From Rhizobacter sp966211755 (GTDB lineage: Bacteria > Pseudomonadota > Gammaproteobacteria > Burkholderiales > Burkholderiaceae_C): a DNA stretch of 64,000 bases. Under the pieces are notes generated by a model. The model was not told the origin of the DNA. It searched no databases and worked only from the letters and a program-made list of their open reading frames with translations. The stretch spans positions 1 through 64,000 of the forward strand of contig CBIHOH010000005.1 of the NCBI GenBank assembly GCA_966211755.1, read 5' to 3'. Within the stretch, counting starts at the first letter, position 1, and the number at the start of each line of letters is the position of its first letter. Positions 23,563 through 31,773 of the stretch are shown here, piece after piece. The position numbers and the translations under genes are program-made.

Positions 23563-25281
23563 ATGTCCCAAACCCAAACCGCCGCCCCCGAAGGGATGGA
23601 ATCTTTTGCCGCCCTGTTCGAAGAATCTCTGAGCCGCTCGGAGATGCGCACCGGCGAAGTCATCACGGCCGAAGTCGTGCGCGTCGAGCACAGCTTCGTG
23701 GTGGTGAACGCAGGCCTCAAGTCCGAAGCCTACGTGCCCATTGAAGAATTCAAGAACGACCAGGGCGAGCTCGAAGTCCAGGTCGGCGACTTCGTGTCGG
23801 TCGCGATCGATGCCGTCGAGAACGGCTACGGCGACACCATCCTCTCGCGCGACAAGGCCAAGCGCCTCGCCTCGTGGCTGTCGCTCGAGACCTCGCTCGA
23901 GTCCGGTGAGTTCGTCAGCGGCACCGTCAACGGCAAGGTCAAGGGTGGCCTGACCGTGCTGGTCAACGGCATCCGCGCCTTCCTCCCCGGTTCCCTGCTC
24001 GACACGCGCCCTGTCAAGGACATGAGCCCGTTCGAAGGCAAGACCATGGAGTTCAAGGTCATCAAGCTCGACCGCAAGCGCAACAACGTCGTGCTGTCGC
24101 GCCGTGCCGTGGTCGAGGCCTCGATGGGCGAAGAGCGCAGCAAGCTGCTGAGCACCCTGTCCGAAGGCGCCATCGTCAACGGCGTGGTCAAGAACATCAC
24201 CGAATACGGTGCCTTCGTCGACCTCGGCGGCATCGACGGCCTGCTGCACATCACCGACATGGCATGGCGCCGCGTGCGTCACCCGAGCGAAGTGGTCACC
24301 GTCGGCCAGGAACTGCAGGCCAAAGTCCTCAAGTTCGACGCCGAGAAGAACCGCGTCTCGCTGGGCATCAAGCAGCTGGGCGACGATCCGTGGCACGGCG
24401 TGTCGCGCCGCTACCCGAACAGCACCCGCCTGTTCGGCAAGATCACCAACATCGCCGACTACGGTGCCTTCGTCGAGATCGAGCCGGGCATCGAAGGCCT
24501 GGTGCACGTGTCCGAAATGGACTGGACCAACAAGAACGTCGCTCCGAACAAGATCGTCTCGCTGGGCGACGAAGTCGAAGTCATGGTCCTCGAGATCGAC
24601 GAAGACAAGCGCCGCATCAGCCTGGGCATGAAGCAGTGCAAGACCAACCCGTGGGAAGAGTTCTCCGGCACGGTCCAGCGCGGCGACCGCGTCAAGGGCC
24701 CGGTCAAGTCGATCACCGACTTCGGCGTCTTCGTCGGCCTGTCGGCCGGCATCGACGGCCTGGTGCACCTGTCCGACCTGTCGTGGCACGAGGCTGGCGA
24801 AGCCGCCGTGCGCAACTACAAGAAGGGCCAGGAAGTCGAGGCCGTGGTGCTGGGCATCGATGTCGAGCGCGAGCGCATCTCGCTGGGCATCAAGCAGCTC
24901 GACGGTGACCCGTTCGCCAACTACACCTCGGTCAACGACCGTGGCGCGCTGGTGACCGGCAAGGTCAAGACCGTCGACCCGCGTGGCGCCGAGATCCAGC
25001 TGACCGAAGACGTCACCGGCTACCTGCGCGCTTCCGAAATCAGCCGCGACCGCGTCGAAGACGCACGCAACGTGCTGAAGGAAGGCGACGAAGTCAGCGC
25101 CGTGATCATCAACGTCGACCGCAAGACGCGTTCGATCCAATTGTCGATCAAGGCCAAGGACAACGTCGACCAGCAAGAAGCCATGACGCGCCTGGCGCAG
25201 TCCAGCGAGCGTGAAAACGCTGGCACCACCAGCCTGGGCGCCTTGCTGCGCGCCAAGCTGGACAACCAGAACAACAGCTGA
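23563..25281 (+). CDS. rpsA: 30S ribosomal protein S1
   Basis: 572 aa. Six S1 repeats are visible, starting near residues 25, 110, 196, 281, 368 and 455, for example NITEYGAFVDLGGIDGLLHI and SITDFGVFVGLSAGIDGLVH; the first two repeats are the diverged ribosome-binding ones and the rest bind mRNA. It brings mRNAs with structured leaders to the 30S subunit. Start 23563 (MSQTQTAAPEGMESFAALFE) matches family N-termini; the frame opens earlier at 23518. The weak upstream Shine-Dalgarno fits S1 autoregulation. It is followed by ihfB as in E. coli. Confidence 0.97.
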   Translation: MSQTQTAAPEGMESFAALFEESLSRSEMRTGEVITAEVVRVEHSFVVVNAGLKSEAYVPIEEFKNDQGELEVQVGDFVSVAIDAVENGYGDTILSRDKAKRLASWLSLETSLESGEFVSGTVNGKVKGGLTVLVNGIRAFLPGSLLDTRPVKDMSPFEGKTMEFKVIKLDRKRNNVVLSRRAVVEASMGEERSKLLSTLSEGAIVNGVVKNITEYGAFVDLGGIDGLLHITDMAWRRVRHPSEVVTVGQELQAKVLKFDAEKNRVSLGIKQLGDDPWHGVSRRYPNSTRLFGKITNIADYGAFVEIEPGIEGLVHVSEMDWTNKNVAPNKIVSLGDEVEVMVLEIDEDKRRISLGMKQCKTNPWEEFSGTVQRGDRVKGPVKSITDFGVFVGLSAGIDGLVHLSDLSWHEAGEAAVRNYKKGQEVEAVVLGIDVERERISLGIKQLDGDPFANYTSVNDRGALVTGKVKTVDPRGAEIQLTEDVTGYLRASEISRDRVEDARNVLKEGDEVSAVIINVDRKTRSIQLSIKAKDNVDQQEAMTRLAQSSERENAGTTSLGALLRAKLDNQNNS

Positions 25282-25291
25282 TCGTTGTTCT
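25268..25291 (+). other. Hairpin across the rpsA stop codon
   Basis: AGAACAAC (25268-25275) and GTTGTTCT (25284-25291) are perfect 8-bp arms around an 8-base loop holding the rpsA stop (25279-25281). No T-run follows. It may protect the rpsA 3' end or tune read-through into ihfB. Confidence 0.4.
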
Positions 25292-25323
25292 GCCGCCGAA
25301 ACCCCAGGAATCAGCAGGACTGA

Positions 25324-25662
25324 ATGACTCGATCCGACCTCGTGACCCAACTGGCTGAGCAGTTCAGCCAATTGACCCATCGCGACACCGAGTTCGCCGT
25401 CAAGACCATCCTGGATGCGATGTCCGACGCGCTCGCGCGCGGGCACCGCATCGAGATCCGGGGCTTCGGCAGTTTCTCGATCAACCGCCGCCCGCCGCGG
25501 GTGGGGCGCAATCCCCGCTCCGGCGAGCAGGTGGTGATCCCCGAGAAGCTCGTTCCTCACTTCAAGCCCGGCAAGGCCTTGCGCGAAGCCGTCGATGCCC
25601 AGGTACCGGTCGAAGATCCACCGGCCCCGTCGTCCCCCGCGTCCACGCCGCTGGACACTTGA
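25324..25662 (+). CDS. ihfB: Integration host factor subunit beta
   Basis: 112 aa HU/IHF-family DNA-bending protein. MTRSDLVTQLAEQFSQL is the dimerisation helix start, RIEIRGFGSFSI and PPRVGRNPRSGEQVVIPEK form the DNA-binding arms including the intercalating proline region, and HFKPGKALREAV is the family end. A Pro/Ser/Ala-rich tail of about 18 residues follows. It lies 42 bases after rpsA, the conserved proteobacterial order. With IhfA it bends DNA at sigma-54 promoters, recombination sites and origins. Confidence 0.96.
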   Translation: MTRSDLVTQLAEQFSQLTHRDTEFAVKTILDAMSDALARGHRIEIRGFGSFSINRRPPRVGRNPRSGEQVVIPEKLVPHFKPGKALREAVDAQVPVEDPPAPSSPASTPLDT

Positions 25663-25754
25663 GGGCCGCTCCCGCTGGCGAGCCGCCACGGCCGAGCCGC
25701 CGCCCGGCGTCCATGCGCACTGGACACACCTAGAATCTGCCCGGGAGTTGCGTG

Positions 25755-26066
25755 ATGCGAATCATTGTCTGGCTCGTCCGAGCCGCCCTTTTCCTGACGC
25801 TGTTTGCCTTTGCGATGAACAATCTGCACGAGGTGAGCATCAAGTGGCTTTTCAGCCGTGAATCGCGCGCGCCGATGGTCTTCATCGTGCTGGCCGCCTT
25901 CACGCTCGGCTGCGCCGTGGGCGGCCTGGCCATGGCCCCGAGCTGGTGGCGCCATCGCCGCCTGACGCGCCATCGGCAGGCGGACGACGCCGCTCCCCCG
26001 GTGGCCGAGCCAGCCCCGGCCGAAGATCCCCCCCTCGACTCCCATCCGGCACGCCATGGCGTTTGA
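25755..26066 (+). CDS. lapA: LapA-family LPS assembly protein A
   Basis: 103 aa. Two transmembrane helices (about residues 2-20 and 40-62) with the conserved NNLHEVSIKWLF segment between them (DUF1049/LapA), then a basic RRHRRLTRHRQ and an acidic Pro-rich tail. It partners LapB in coordinating LPS synthesis and assembly at the inner membrane. ATG 25755 chosen; the GTG immediately before is in frame. A TAGAAT -10 at 25731-25736 would give a leader of only about 12 nt. It overlaps lapB by 11 bases. Confidence 0.88.
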   Translation: MRIIVWLVRAALFLTLFAFAMNNLHEVSIKWLFSRESRAPMVFIVLAAFTLGCAVGGLAMAPSWWRHRRLTRHRQADDAAPPVAEPAPAEDPPLDSHPARHGV

Positions 26067-27207
26067 CCTTCAATGGCTGCTTCTCGGCCTGCCCCTCGCA
26101 TTCGCCCTCGGCTGGCTCGGCTCGCGGCTCGACCTGCGCCAATGGAAACGCGAGCAGAACGATTCGCCCAAGGCCTACTTCAAGGGCCTGAACCTGCTGC
26201 TCAACGAACAGCAGGACAAGGCCATCGACGCCTTCATCGAGGCGGTGCAGCACGACCCCGACACCTCCGACCTGCACTTCGCCCTCGGCAACCTCTTTCG
26301 CCGCCGCGGCGAGTACGAGCGCGCGGTGCGGGTGCACGAGCACCTGCTCAACCGGGCCGATCTGCCGCGCAGCGATCGCGACCGCGCACAACACGCACTG
26401 GCGCAGGATTTCATGAAGGCCGGCCTGTTCGACCGTGCCGAGCAGGCCTTCCAGGCACTCGAGGGCAGCAGCTTCGACACCGAGGCCCGGCTCGCCCTGC
26501 TCACCCTGCATGAGAGATCGCGCGACTGGCAGGCGGCGGTCGACGTGGCCCAGAAACTGGAACAACGCGGCACCGGTTCGTTTTCGGCCCGCATCGCCCA
26601 CTACTGGTGCGAGCTGGCGCTGGAAGCCGATGCCCGCCAACAGCCCGAGGCCGGGGACCAGGCCCTGCGCAACGCCCGCGACGCCGCACCCGAAGCCGCC
26701 CGGCCGCTGGTCCTGGCCGGGCAGCGCGCCAGCCAGCGGGGCCGCCACCTCGAGGCCATGCAAGCCTGGGGCGAGCTGCTGGGCAGCCAGCCCCTCACCT
26801 TCAACCTGGTGGCACGCGACTACGCCGCCAGCGCCGTGGCCTGCGGCGAACAACAGCTCGCGCTCGAACGCCTGCGCGACATCTACCGCCGCAGCCCCAG
26901 CATCGAGCTGCTGGCGGCCATCGCCACCCTGGATCCCGCCCCCGAGAACCAGCGCCGGCGGCTGCTGAGCCATCTGCAGGAACAGCCCAGCCTGTCGGCC
27001 GCCCAGGAGCTGCTGCGCCAGAGCGGCGGCGACACCCTCGGCCCCGCCGAGGTGCAGGGCGTGCGCGAAGCGGTGGGCCGCGCGGCCAAGCCGCTGCAGC
27101 GCTACCGCTGCGCCGCCTGCGGCTTCGAGGCACAACATTATTTCTGGCAATGCCCCGGCTGCCTCAGCTGGGACAGTTACCCGCCGCAACGGCTGGAGGA
27201 TTTCTGA
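26056..27207 (+). CDS. lapB: LPS assembly protein B (TPR protein with rubredoxin-like end)
   Basis: 383 aa. One N-terminal membrane anchor (WLLLGLPLAFALGWLGSRLD), then TPR helices from about residue 30 to 340 (KAYFKGLNLLLNEQQDKAID, FALGNLFRRRGEYERAVRVH), and a C-terminal rubredoxin-type metal site YRCAACGF...WQCPGC (two CxxC). LapB links LPS synthesis to transport and promotes FtsH turnover of LpxC in E. coli. It overlaps lapA by 11 bases and its stop overlaps the hldA start by 1 base. Confidence 0.95.
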   Translation: MAFDLQWLLLGLPLAFALGWLGSRLDLRQWKREQNDSPKAYFKGLNLLLNEQQDKAIDAFIEAVQHDPDTSDLHFALGNLFRRRGEYERAVRVHEHLLNRADLPRSDRDRAQHALAQDFMKAGLFDRAEQAFQALEGSSFDTEARLALLTLHERSRDWQAAVDVAQKLEQRGTGSFSARIAHYWCELALEADARQQPEAGDQALRNARDAAPEAARPLVLAGQRASQRGRHLEAMQAWGELLGSQPLTFNLVARDYAASAVACGEQQLALERLRDIYRRSPSIELLAAIATLDPAPENQRRRLLSHLQEQPSLSAAQELLRQSGGDTLGPAEVQGVREAVGRAAKPLQRYRCAACGFEAQHYFWQCPGCLSWDSYPPQRLEDF

Positions 27208-28142
27208 TGGACACCCGTCTGACCCGGGAACGGATGGCCGCCGCGCGCGTGCTGGTGGTGGGCGATGCCATGCTCGACCGCTACTGGTTCGGTGCCGTGG
27301 AGCGCATCTCGCCCGAGGCCCCCGTGCCGGTGGTGCGGGTCACCCGCGAAGAAGAGCGTCTCGGCGGCGCGGCCAACGTGGCGCTGAACGTCAAGACCCT
27401 GGGCGCCCAGGCCACCTTGCTGACCGTGGTCGGCGACGACGAGCCCGCGCGCAAGCTCAAGCAGCTGCTGGAAGCCCAGGGCGTCTCCACCCTGCTGGGC
27501 AACGACCCGCAGCTCTACACCATCGTCAAGCTGCGGGTGATCGGCCGCGCCCAGCAGTTGATCCGGGTGGACTTCGAGAACACGCCGGACCACGAAGTGC
27601 TGCACGGCATGCTGACCGATTTCGAGCGCGTGCTGCCCGACTTCAAGGCGGTGCTGTTCTCGGACTACGGCAAGGGCGGGCTCACCCACATCCCGCGCAT
27701 GATCGAGCTCGCCCGCAACGCGGGCAGGCCCGTGCTGATCGACCCGAAAGGCAGCGACTACAGCCGCTATGCCGGCGCCACCGTCATCACGCCCAACCGG
27801 GCCGAACTGGCCCAGGTGATCGGCAGCTGGCGCAACGAACAGGAACTGCACGAACGCGCCCAGGCACTGCGCCGCGAACACGGCTTGCAGAACCTGCTGC
27901 TGACGCGCTCCGAGGAAGGCATGTCGCTGTTCGACGACGAAGGCCACGTGCAGGTGCCGGCGCAGGCACGCGAAGTGTTCGACGTGACCGGTGCCGGCGA
28001 CACGGTCATCGCCTCGCTGGCCGCCCTGCTGGGCTGCGGCCTGAGCGTGCGCGAGGCGCTGCCGCTGGCCAACCGCGCGGGCGGCATCGTGGTCGGCAAG
28101 TTCGGCACGGCCAGCGTGTCCTACGACGAATTGTTCGCGTGA
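27207..28142 (+). CDS. hldA: D-glycero-beta-D-manno-heptose-7-phosphate kinase
   Basis: 311 aa ribokinase-family enzyme, also called RfaE domain 1: it phosphorylates heptose-7-phosphate at C1 for the LPS inner core. VVGDAMLDRYWFGAVERISPEAP is the N-terminal signature, GGAANVALN the substrate loop, DVTGAGDTVIASLAALLG the anion hole with the catalytic Asp. The adenylyltransferase domain of HldE is absent, so a separate HldC must be encoded elsewhere. It overlaps the lapB stop by 1 base and is followed by hldD. Confidence 0.93.
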   Translation: MDTRLTRERMAAARVLVVGDAMLDRYWFGAVERISPEAPVPVVRVTREEERLGGAANVALNVKTLGAQATLLTVVGDDEPARKLKQLLEAQGVSTLLGNDPQLYTIVKLRVIGRAQQLIRVDFENTPDHEVLHGMLTDFERVLPDFKAVLFSDYGKGGLTHIPRMIELARNAGRPVLIDPKGSDYSRYAGATVITPNRAELAQVIGSWRNEQELHERAQALRREHGLQNLLLTRSEEGMSLFDDEGHVQVPAQAREVFDVTGAGDTVIASLAALLGCGLSVREALPLANRAGGIVVGKFGTASVSYDELFA

Positions 28143-28170
28143 CCGCGCTGTCACGCCCGGGGGAGAAAGC

Positions 28171-29166
28171 ATGAAAGTAGTGGTCACGGGCGCAGCCGGC
28201 ATGATCGGCAGCAATCTGGTGCAAGGGCTCAACGCCATCGGCATCGACGACGTCATCGCCGTCGACGATCTCACCGACGGCCCCAAGTACCGCAACCTGC
28301 TGGGCGCGCGCATCAGCGACTATTTCGACCGCTCGGAGTTCTACGGCCGCTTCGCCCGCGGCGAATTCGGCGTGGTGGATGCGGTGCTGCACCAGGGCGC
28401 CTGCTCCGACACCATGGAACACGACGGGCGCTACATGCTCGACAACAACTACCGTTGTTCCAAGGACCTGCTCGACGCCTGCCTGCGCCAGGGCACGCGC
28501 CTGCTGTATGCCTCGTCCGCCGCCACCTATGGCAGCAGCGACACCTTCCGAGAGGAATCGGCCTTCGAGCACCCGCTGAATGTCTACGGCTACTCGAAAC
28601 TGCTGTTCGACAACGTCGTGCGCCGCCTGTTGCCCAGTCCTTCGTCCCAGGTGGTGGGTTTCCGCTACTTCAACGTGTACGGGCCGCGCGAGCAGCACAA
28701 GGGCCGCATGGCCTCGGTGGCCTTCCACCATTTCAACCAATACCGCGAGACCGGCAAGGTCAAGCTGTTCGGCGAATACGGCGGCTACGGCCCCGGCGGC
28801 CAGGTGCGCGACTTCATCGCGGTGGACGACGTGGTGGCTGTCAACCTCTGGTTCCTGCAACACCCGCAGCACAGCGGCATCTTCAACCTCGGCACCGGCC
28901 ACGCCCAGCCCTTCAACGACGTGGCTCTCGCCACCGTGAACGCGGCGCGCGCGCTCGAGGGCGAGGCCGCCCTGCCCCTGGACGAGCTGGTGCGCCTGGG
29001 GCTGGTCGAATACATCGACTTCCCCGAGGCCCTGGTCGGCAAGTACCAGTGCTACACCCAGGCGGACCTGAGCCGGCTGCGCGCCACCGGCTGCCAGCAT
29101 GCCTTCGCCGACGTGGCGACCGGCGTGAGCCGTTATGTCCACTGGCTGAGCCAGCAGAAGGCCTGA
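28171..29166 (+). CDS. hldD: ADP-L-glycero-D-manno-heptose 6-epimerase
   Basis: 331 aa short-chain dehydrogenase-type epimerase that completes the activated heptose for the LPS core. NAD(P)-binding VVTGAAGMIGSNLVQGL at the start, catalytic YGYSK (Y-x3-K), and GYGPGGQVRDFIAVDDV late in the protein. GGGGGAGAAAGC-type purine-rich sequence stands ahead of the ATG at 28171. It is the last gene of the supraoperon; a hairpin follows at 29185-29213. Confidence 0.96.
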   Translation: MKVVVTGAAGMIGSNLVQGLNAIGIDDVIAVDDLTDGPKYRNLLGARISDYFDRSEFYGRFARGEFGVVDAVLHQGACSDTMEHDGRYMLDNNYRCSKDLLDACLRQGTRLLYASSAATYGSSDTFREESAFEHPLNVYGYSKLLFDNVVRRLLPSPSSQVVGFRYFNVYGPREQHKGRMASVAFHHFNQYRETGKVKLFGEYGGYGPGGQVRDFIAVDDVVAVNLWFLQHPQHSGIFNLGTGHAQPFNDVALATVNAARALEGEAALPLDELVRLGLVEYIDFPEALVGKYQCYTQADLSRLRATGCQHAFADVATGVSRYVHWLSQQKA

Positions 29167-29184
29167 GCCTGGCGGCGGACCGGA

Positions 29185-29213
29185 CCGGGCGGCGTTCAAG
29201 CGATACCGCCCGG
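29185..29213 (+). terminator. Hairpin after hldD
   Basis: CCGGGCGG (29185-29192) and CCGCCCGG (29206-29213) are perfect 8-bp arms around 13 bases, 19 bases past the hldD stop. There is no T-run, so termination strength is uncertain. Confidence 0.4.
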
Positions 29214-29369
29214 GCCTCGCCCGCCCCCCTGCCCTGTCGCTGGGTCCGTCGGCACCCTTCGCAGGCCTTGGATTTCGCCCCCATTCCGGACTGCGATCCC
29301 TCGGTGACGCGGACCTAGAGTCTCTGCATGGGGACGGACAGGCCGCACCCCTACAGACAGGGGAGCACC

Positions 29370-29720
29370 ATGATCATCCGACTCATCAAGCTGTGGTGTG
29401 TGCTGGCACTGTGGGTCGCCCACGGCGCCTGGGCCGCCGTCGAGGTCAACAAGGCCGACAAGAGCGCCCTCGAAAGCATCAAGGGCATCGGGCCTTCGGT
29501 ATCGGTACGCATCCTGGACGAACGCAAGAAGAGCACGTTCAAGGACTGGCCCGACCTGGTGCGGCGGGTCAAAGGGGTGGGCGAAGGCTCGGCCGCCCGC
29601 TACTCGAAGGAAGGGCTGACCGTGAATGGTGCGGGTTTCACGCCATCGGCGAAGGGCGTGCGCCGGGAGCAGAAAGGCCGGCTCACCCGACTCGCTCCTG
29701 CCGCGGACGAAAATCGCTAG
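29370..29720 (+). CDS. ComEA-like helix-hairpin-helix protein
   Basis: 116 aa. Signal peptide MIIRLIKLWCVLALWVAHGAWA (cleavage near AWA-A), then VEVNKADKSALESIKGIGPS and WPDLVRRVKGVGEGSAARYS, two helix-hairpin-helix motifs with the GIG and GVG turns. This is the soluble domain of periplasmic DNA receptors such as ComEA used in natural transformation, though short copies also occur without competence genes. A basic tail ends the protein. CTAGAGT at about 29316 may be its -10. Confidence 0.82.
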   Translation: MIIRLIKLWCVLALWVAHGAWAAVEVNKADKSALESIKGIGPSVSVRILDERKKSTFKDWPDLVRRVKGVGEGSAARYSKEGLTVNGAGFTPSAKGVRREQKGRLTRLAPAADENR

Positions 29721-29822
29721 CCCATGCCAGGGGCATCCTCCCGGGACTCCCCGTGCAGCGCCGGCAAGTCTCGCCGGGTTGCCGGCCGGGCCATGCCCGC
29801 CACCCCGACCACGGCCCGGGCC

Positions 29823-31070
29823 CTACTCCAGCTCGGTGGTGTGAAACCCGCTTTCAGGCACCGGGCCACGTGGGGCGTGGCGGCGCTCCCAGCCGAAAAA
29901 GCGGATCACCTCCTCACGCCGGCTGAGCGTGTCGCTCACGCCCATCTCCACCAGCTCGCGTGTGTAGGCGGCCTCGAACAACAGGTAGCTGGCCAGCGCC
30001 GCCCCCTTGGCCTCGCTGCCCTTGCCCGACACGCCCACGCCACGCAACAAGGCCCGCACCGGAGCCGGCATGCTGTCCAGGTGCCGGCCGGCCATGTCGT
30101 CGAGCCGTTCGGTCGGGGCGATCACCAGCACCTCGATCGGGCGCAGGCTGGTGGAGGCCCGGGCCTCGGGCGGCAGCAGGCCCAGGGTGTTGTTGATGCG
30201 TTGCAGGCGCTCCACGTCCACCGCGAGCGCATCGAGAAAGATGTTCGACAAGGCATGGCCGGCGATCTGCGCGAGGTTCGGGTACACCCCCGCCACCTTG
30301 CGCTTGCCCGGAGGCTCGTGGATCCGCCCGGCGCCGATCACCATGATGCGGCTGGCCCCCAGGTGCACCGCCGGCGAGATGGGCGCCGACTGGCGCATCG
30401 AACCGTCGCCGAAGTATTCGATGCTGCCCTCGAAATCCAAGGGCACGGGCGGGAAGACGAACGGGATCGCCGCCGAAGCCAACAAGTGCTGCACGGTGAT
30501 GTTGTCGCGCACGGCCACGCGCTGCGAGCGGTTCCAGGGCACGAAGTCCTGCACCGAATCGTAGAAGGTCACGTGGGTGCCGGAGCTGTAGCTGGAGGCC
30601 GTCACGGCCAGCGCCTGCAAATGGCCCCGCTCCATCAGCCCGCGCAGGCGGTCGACCCGCACCATGCGGGTCAACAGCTCTTCGAGCGGCGAGTTGTCGA
30701 GCAGCGAACGCTGGCGCGCCCGCCGCCAGCGGGCCACCACCCAGCCGAGCGACATCATCGTGAGCCAGCGCGCTCCGGTGCGGATCACGCCGAGCGCGTC
30801 GGCACGGTAGACCTGCTCCGCACGGAAGTTTTCCCACACCGAGGCCAGCGCCGCCACCGAGCCGTCGAAATCGTCGCAATGGCTGGCGAGCACCGCCGCA
30901 TTGATCGCCCCTGCGGAGGTACCGGCGATCACGGGAAAGGGGTTGCTCTTGTCCCAGGGAGCGGTCTCGCGGCGTATCTGTGCCACCCCTTTGAGTACCC
31001 CGACCTGATACGCCGCGCGGGCACCACCGCCTGTGAGAATCAGGCCGGTAACTTCTTCTTGATGTGGCAT
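29823..31070 (-). CDS. Patatin-like phospholipase
   Basis: 415 aa. Oxyanion loop TGGGARAAYQVGVL (13-26), nucleophile elbow GTSAG (50-54, Ser52), and catalytic Asp in FGDGS (Asp222) complete the Ser-Asp dyad, so acyl-hydrolase activity on phospholipid or a similar ester is expected. The remaining ~190 residues include a DUF3336-free helical tail. No signal peptide. ATG 31070 chosen because MPHQEEVTGLILTGGG is the usual short family N-terminus; a start at 31097 is possible. Monocistronic on the minus strand. Confidence 0.88.
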   Translation of the reverse strand: MPHQEEVTGLILTGGGARAAYQVGVLKGVAQIRRETAPWDKSNPFPVIAGTSAGAINAAVLASHCDDFDGSVAALASVWENFRAEQVYRADALGVIRTGARWLTMMSLGWVVARWRRARQRSLLDNSPLEELLTRMVRVDRLRGLMERGHLQALAVTASSYSSGTHVTFYDSVQDFVPWNRSQRVAVRDNITVQHLLASAAIPFVFPPVPLDFEGSIEYFGDGSMRQSAPISPAVHLGASRIMVIGAGRIHEPPGKRKVAGVYPNLAQIAGHALSNIFLDALAVDVERLQRINNTLGLLPPEARASTSLRPIEVLVIAPTERLDDMAGRHLDSMPAPVRALLRGVGVSGKGSEAKGAALASYLLFEAAYTRELVEMGVSDTLSRREEVIRFFGWERRHAPRGPVPESGFHTTELE

Positions 31071-31203
31071 GGCCCCAGTGTAGACAGGGCAAGGCACCGG
31101 TCAGATTGGGGTCAGCCCCCAGATCGCGCCGAAAAGCCGCAGTCTGGCCCTCGAGCCAAGAGCCCCGCCTGCATTCGCTCCGGGCAGGGCGTCCGCGCCG
31201 GGC

Positions 31204-31701
31204 TCAATGGCGGTGGCCATGCCCGTGCCCGCCATGGTGCCCGTGACGGCCGTGCCGGTCCCAGTGGCGGTGGTCGTGCCGGCCCCAGCGGTGGTCATGG
31301 CGGCGCCAGTGGCGCTCGTGCCGGTCGTAGCGCTCTTCGCGGCGGTGTTCGCGCCAATCGCGGTGGTCGTGGCGGTGGCCGTAGTGGCGGCGGTACCAGT
31401 CCTCGCGCACGAAATACACCGGCTGCCCGCAGGCCCGGTAGTAGCCGCAGTGGCGGCGCCAGTGACGTGCGTGATGGCGCGGCACGTGCAGGTAGATGGG
31501 GTGGCGCTCCACCATCGCCGAAGGGTGGGCGATGAGCAGCGGCCGCGGGTACAGCAGAGCCGGCGGCGCCGGGATGTTGCCGACATCCACCCTGCCGTAC
31601 AGGCCGGGCTGGTTGAGGTGCACCGACACCCCCACCTGAGGCGATGCCACACTGTGCAGACTGAGAAGCGCCAGCCCGAGGGCCAGGAAGATTCGTTTCA
31701 T
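31204..31701 (-). CDS. Exported histidine-rich protein
   Basis: 165 aa. Signal peptide MKRIFLALGLALLSLHSVAS, then a short conserved-looking part (QVGVSVHLNQPGLYGRVDVG and PPALLYPRPLLIA) and, from about residue 80, a segment very rich in His, Arg and Asp, ending GRHGHHGGHGHGHRH. Small exported proteins with this N-terminal layout and a His/Arg tail are common in Burkholderiales; the His tail suggests binding of Ni, Zn or Cu, which is inference. It sits 72 bases downstream of dnaE on the same strand. Start 31701 is set by the signal peptide. Confidence 0.75.
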   Translation of the reverse strand: MKRIFLALGLALLSLHSVASPQVGVSVHLNQPGLYGRVDVGNIPAPPALLYPRPLLIAHPSAMVERHPIYLHVPRHHARHWRRHCGYYRACGQPVYFVREDWYRRHYGHRHDHRDWREHRREERYDRHERHWRRHDHRWGRHDHRHWDRHGRHGHHGGHGHGHRH

Positions 31702-31773
31702 GGTGTCTTTCATCGAGTCGCTCTGCCTGCACAACGCGATCACCGGCCAGCGCGCTGACAGCCCGGGCGCCCC

